Part shown: piece after piece, positions 62,771-64,000 of the stretch
Layout: every line of letters begins with the position of its first letter
Position numbering within the stretch: position 1 is the stretch's first letter
NCBI GenBank assembly: GCA_026390115.1
Contig: JAPLGO010000012.1
Coordinates: forward strand, 248,001 to 312,000
DNA: 64,000 nucleotides
Direction: 5' to 3'
Source: Campylobacterales bacterium
GTDB lineage: Bacteria > Campylobacterota > Campylobacteria > Campylobacterales > Sulfurimonadaceae
Program-made: the position numbers and the translations under genes
The notes under the pieces: model-generated
Seen by the model: the letters and a program-made list of their open reading frames with translations, nothing else
What the model was told of the DNA's origin: nothing
The model's database searches: none

Positions 62771-63076
62771 ATGAAATCCAAAAAACTTGCACACACTTTT
62801 TACCAATGGGAAGGCGATATCCTTGTTCTTAATATTTTGGGAACTCCCAGTGCTAAACGAGATGCAATTGGAAAAGTTAAAGCACATCAACTCAAAGTGA
62901 GCGTTACCGCTGCACCTGTCGCAGGGAAGGCAACGGATCATATGGTAAAATTTTTAGCCAAAGAGTTTGGAGTGTCCGCTTCTGATTTTGAGGTCGTTTA
63001 CGGTCGCATGAACATCAACAAGCAACTCAGAATCAAAGCTCCAAAAAAACTTCCTTCCTGCATAGATTACGAATAA
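62771..63076 (+). CDS. DUF167 family protein (YggU-like)
   Basis: A 101-residue small protein of a widespread family without assigned function. Family features: VLNILGTPSAKRDAIG near the N-terminus and LKVSVTAAPVAGKATDHMVKFLAKEFGVSASDFEVVYG, the characteristic 'V.AppveGkAN' core. ATG 62771 is preferred to ATG 62768 because AGGA is seven rather than four bases away. It converges with the EI24 gene 8 bp away. Confidence 0.88.
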   Translation: MKSKKLAHTFYQWEGDILVLNILGTPSAKRDAIGKVKAHQLKVSVTAAPVAGKATDHMVKFLAKEFGVSASDFEVVYGRMNINKQLRIKAPKKLPSCIDYE

Positions 63077-63084
63077 AAAATTGG

Positions 63085-63894
63085 CTATAAACCCTGAATG
63101 CGAATTTTTCTAACCTCGACGAAGTAAGTGTGTCCTAAATAAATCACATAAAAAATAGCTCCGAAAAATATTGTAAATGGTATAAGTGAGACTAAATAGA
63201 TGGCTAGAGTTTTCATTCTTATGGCATTGCCGTTGAAATATTTTATCTTTTTATTTTCCTCTTTTGTACAGATATTTGAAGCTATATCGTAAGTCATCGC
63301 TTTGTGAAAAAAATAGTAGAGAGGGAAGTTGAGAGCTATGATATTTACAAGCGGTATAAAATAGAGCGGAATCAGAACTAGAAAGAGTAAAAGCATGATA
63401 AATGCCCACTTTATCATGTTGAATATTCCCTCAAGAATATTTGAATCTCCCATCATTGCAACATCTGAATAATGTCTCTGCTGAAGTTCTCTGAGGACGG
63501 GTTCGGTTAAAAAGCCTATGACTAAAACAGCTACAAAGATGGAGACATAAAGCACCAGAAATCCGCCAATCGAATAAACCAAAAAGCTCACTATCCACGA
63601 GGTGATGGCATGGGTCATAAGAAATTGGATTATGGAAGAACCTTGAAGCAGTGCTGATGTTGTTTCACTGTTTGCTATGCCGTTATGCATCGTGGTCTGT
63701 GAGCTTTGAATGCTCAGAGTGCCGAGCTGTTCAAGCCCCATGCCTGCTATGACAAAAAAGATTATATACAGTGCAACCATTGTTATGATAAAAGGCATTA
63801 GTGCGTATTTGAGCATCTTCGGTGTAAAAAAGTCGCGGATACTCAGAAGAAGTAAGTTACTGTTTTTTGTTATTTTTGTTAAATTATTTGCCAT
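63085..63894 (-). CDS. EI24/CysZ-like inner-membrane protein
   Basis: A 269-residue membrane protein with about five to six helices. It matches the EI24 family: the N-terminal SIRDFFTPKMLKYALMP, the central PVLRELQQRHY loop and the LIPLYFIPLVNIIALNFPLYYFFHKAMTYD segment. CysZ of the same superfamily is a sulfate transporter, but this branch in Campylobacterota has no known substrate. AGGAT before ATG 63894 supports the start. The last 106 bp of the window beyond it hold a TTATGGT/ACCATAA hairpin (63950-63966) and no gene. Confidence 0.8.
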   Translation of the reverse strand: MANNLTKITKNSNLLLLSIRDFFTPKMLKYALMPFIITMVALYIIFFVIAGMGLEQLGTLSIQSSQTTMHNGIANSETTSALLQGSSIIQFLMTHAITSWIVSFLVYSIGGFLVLYVSIFVAVLVIGFLTEPVLRELQQRHYSDVAMMGDSNILEGIFNMIKWAFIMLLLFLVLIPLYFIPLVNIIALNFPLYYFFHKAMTYDIASNICTKEENKKIKYFNGNAIRMKTLAIYLVSLIPFTIFFGAIFYVIYLGHTYFVEVRKIRIQGL

Positions 63895-64000
63895 AGTGAA
63901 ATCCTTTTTCTTAATTGCTTAGTCTATCACTGTTTTGTTTAAGTTTTAGTTATGGTAAAACCATAAAAACAGAGGAAATTATATTAAAATAGTGTATAAA

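Noticed and set aside
63950-63966. TTATGGT/ACCATAA hairpin near the right edge as a terminator
   Set aside because: Neither strand has a T-run after it and the gene beyond the edge is unknown, so it was not called separately.

Overview
The window is AT-rich, gene-dense bacterial DNA that looks like a free-living chemolithotrophic member of the Campylobacterota, closest in character to Sulfurimonas. This rests on gene content, not a database search. The evidence is: a DUF1882 gene directly after lysS-glyA, a class II DAHP synthase, AHQW-type histidine kinases, a cytoplasmic NiFe hydrogenase with an asparagine in its small-subunit proximal-cluster motif, an energy-converting hydrogenase, and a ferredoxin-type nitrate assimilation set. 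No rRNA, tRNA, CRISPR array, transposase or prophage gene was seen.

Layout. 1-3114: a two-component cluster (kinase cut by the window edge, receiver-kinase, OmpR-type regulator). 3172-15211: a nitrate assimilation region with a PP2C/Ser-Thr kinase fusion, nitrate reductase, nitrate/nitrite MFS transporter and ferredoxin-nitrite reductase, interrupted by a Cache/CheW protein, an EAL protein and a lone helicase C-domain protein. 15348-19274: DnaJ, MltA, RecR, phospholipase A. 19377-28380: one tightly overlapping operon holding two NiFe hydrogenases, a soluble group 2-like enzyme whose small subunit is fused to an FAD/NAD(P) reductase and a [2Fe-2S] domain, and a membrane-bound group 4-like enzyme. 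28379-29697: an apparent insertion carrying a repeat lipoprotein, flanked by a decayed copy of the aroE 3' end. 29629-38159: a leftward housekeeping run (GGDEF, cvpA, fur, lysS, glyA, DUF1882, SPOR, trpE, aroE). 38332-45952: DAHP synthase, a second repeat protein, a host-attachment-family/DksA-like pair, an MnmC-like oxidoreductase, a chemoreceptor and an unknown gene. 46074-55269: UspA protein with a P2-type ATPase, an ElyC/YdcF-family protein, a TolC-MacA-MacB type exporter and a FlgO-domain protein. 55451-63894: UvrD-type helicase, Kup with a short KdpD and KdpE, an amino-acid permease, a DUF167 protein and an EI24 protein.

How the parts fit. The nitrate genes would import nitrate and reduce it to ammonium with ferredoxin electrons. 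The hydrogenase operon could link H2 oxidation, NAD(P)H, ferredoxin and ion gradients, which would suit an autotroph needing low-potential ferredoxin; this is inference. Kup beside a KdpDE pair without KdpFABC suggests the sensor system was redirected to another K+ transporter.

The least explained structure is a dispersed element of about 92-94 nt (15255-15346 and 55306-55399). It has three successive hairpins. The last keeps its stem through two compensatory base-pair changes, and the first differs completely in sequence while keeping its position. It resembles a REP-type or other structured repeat and is the best candidate here for something undescribed.
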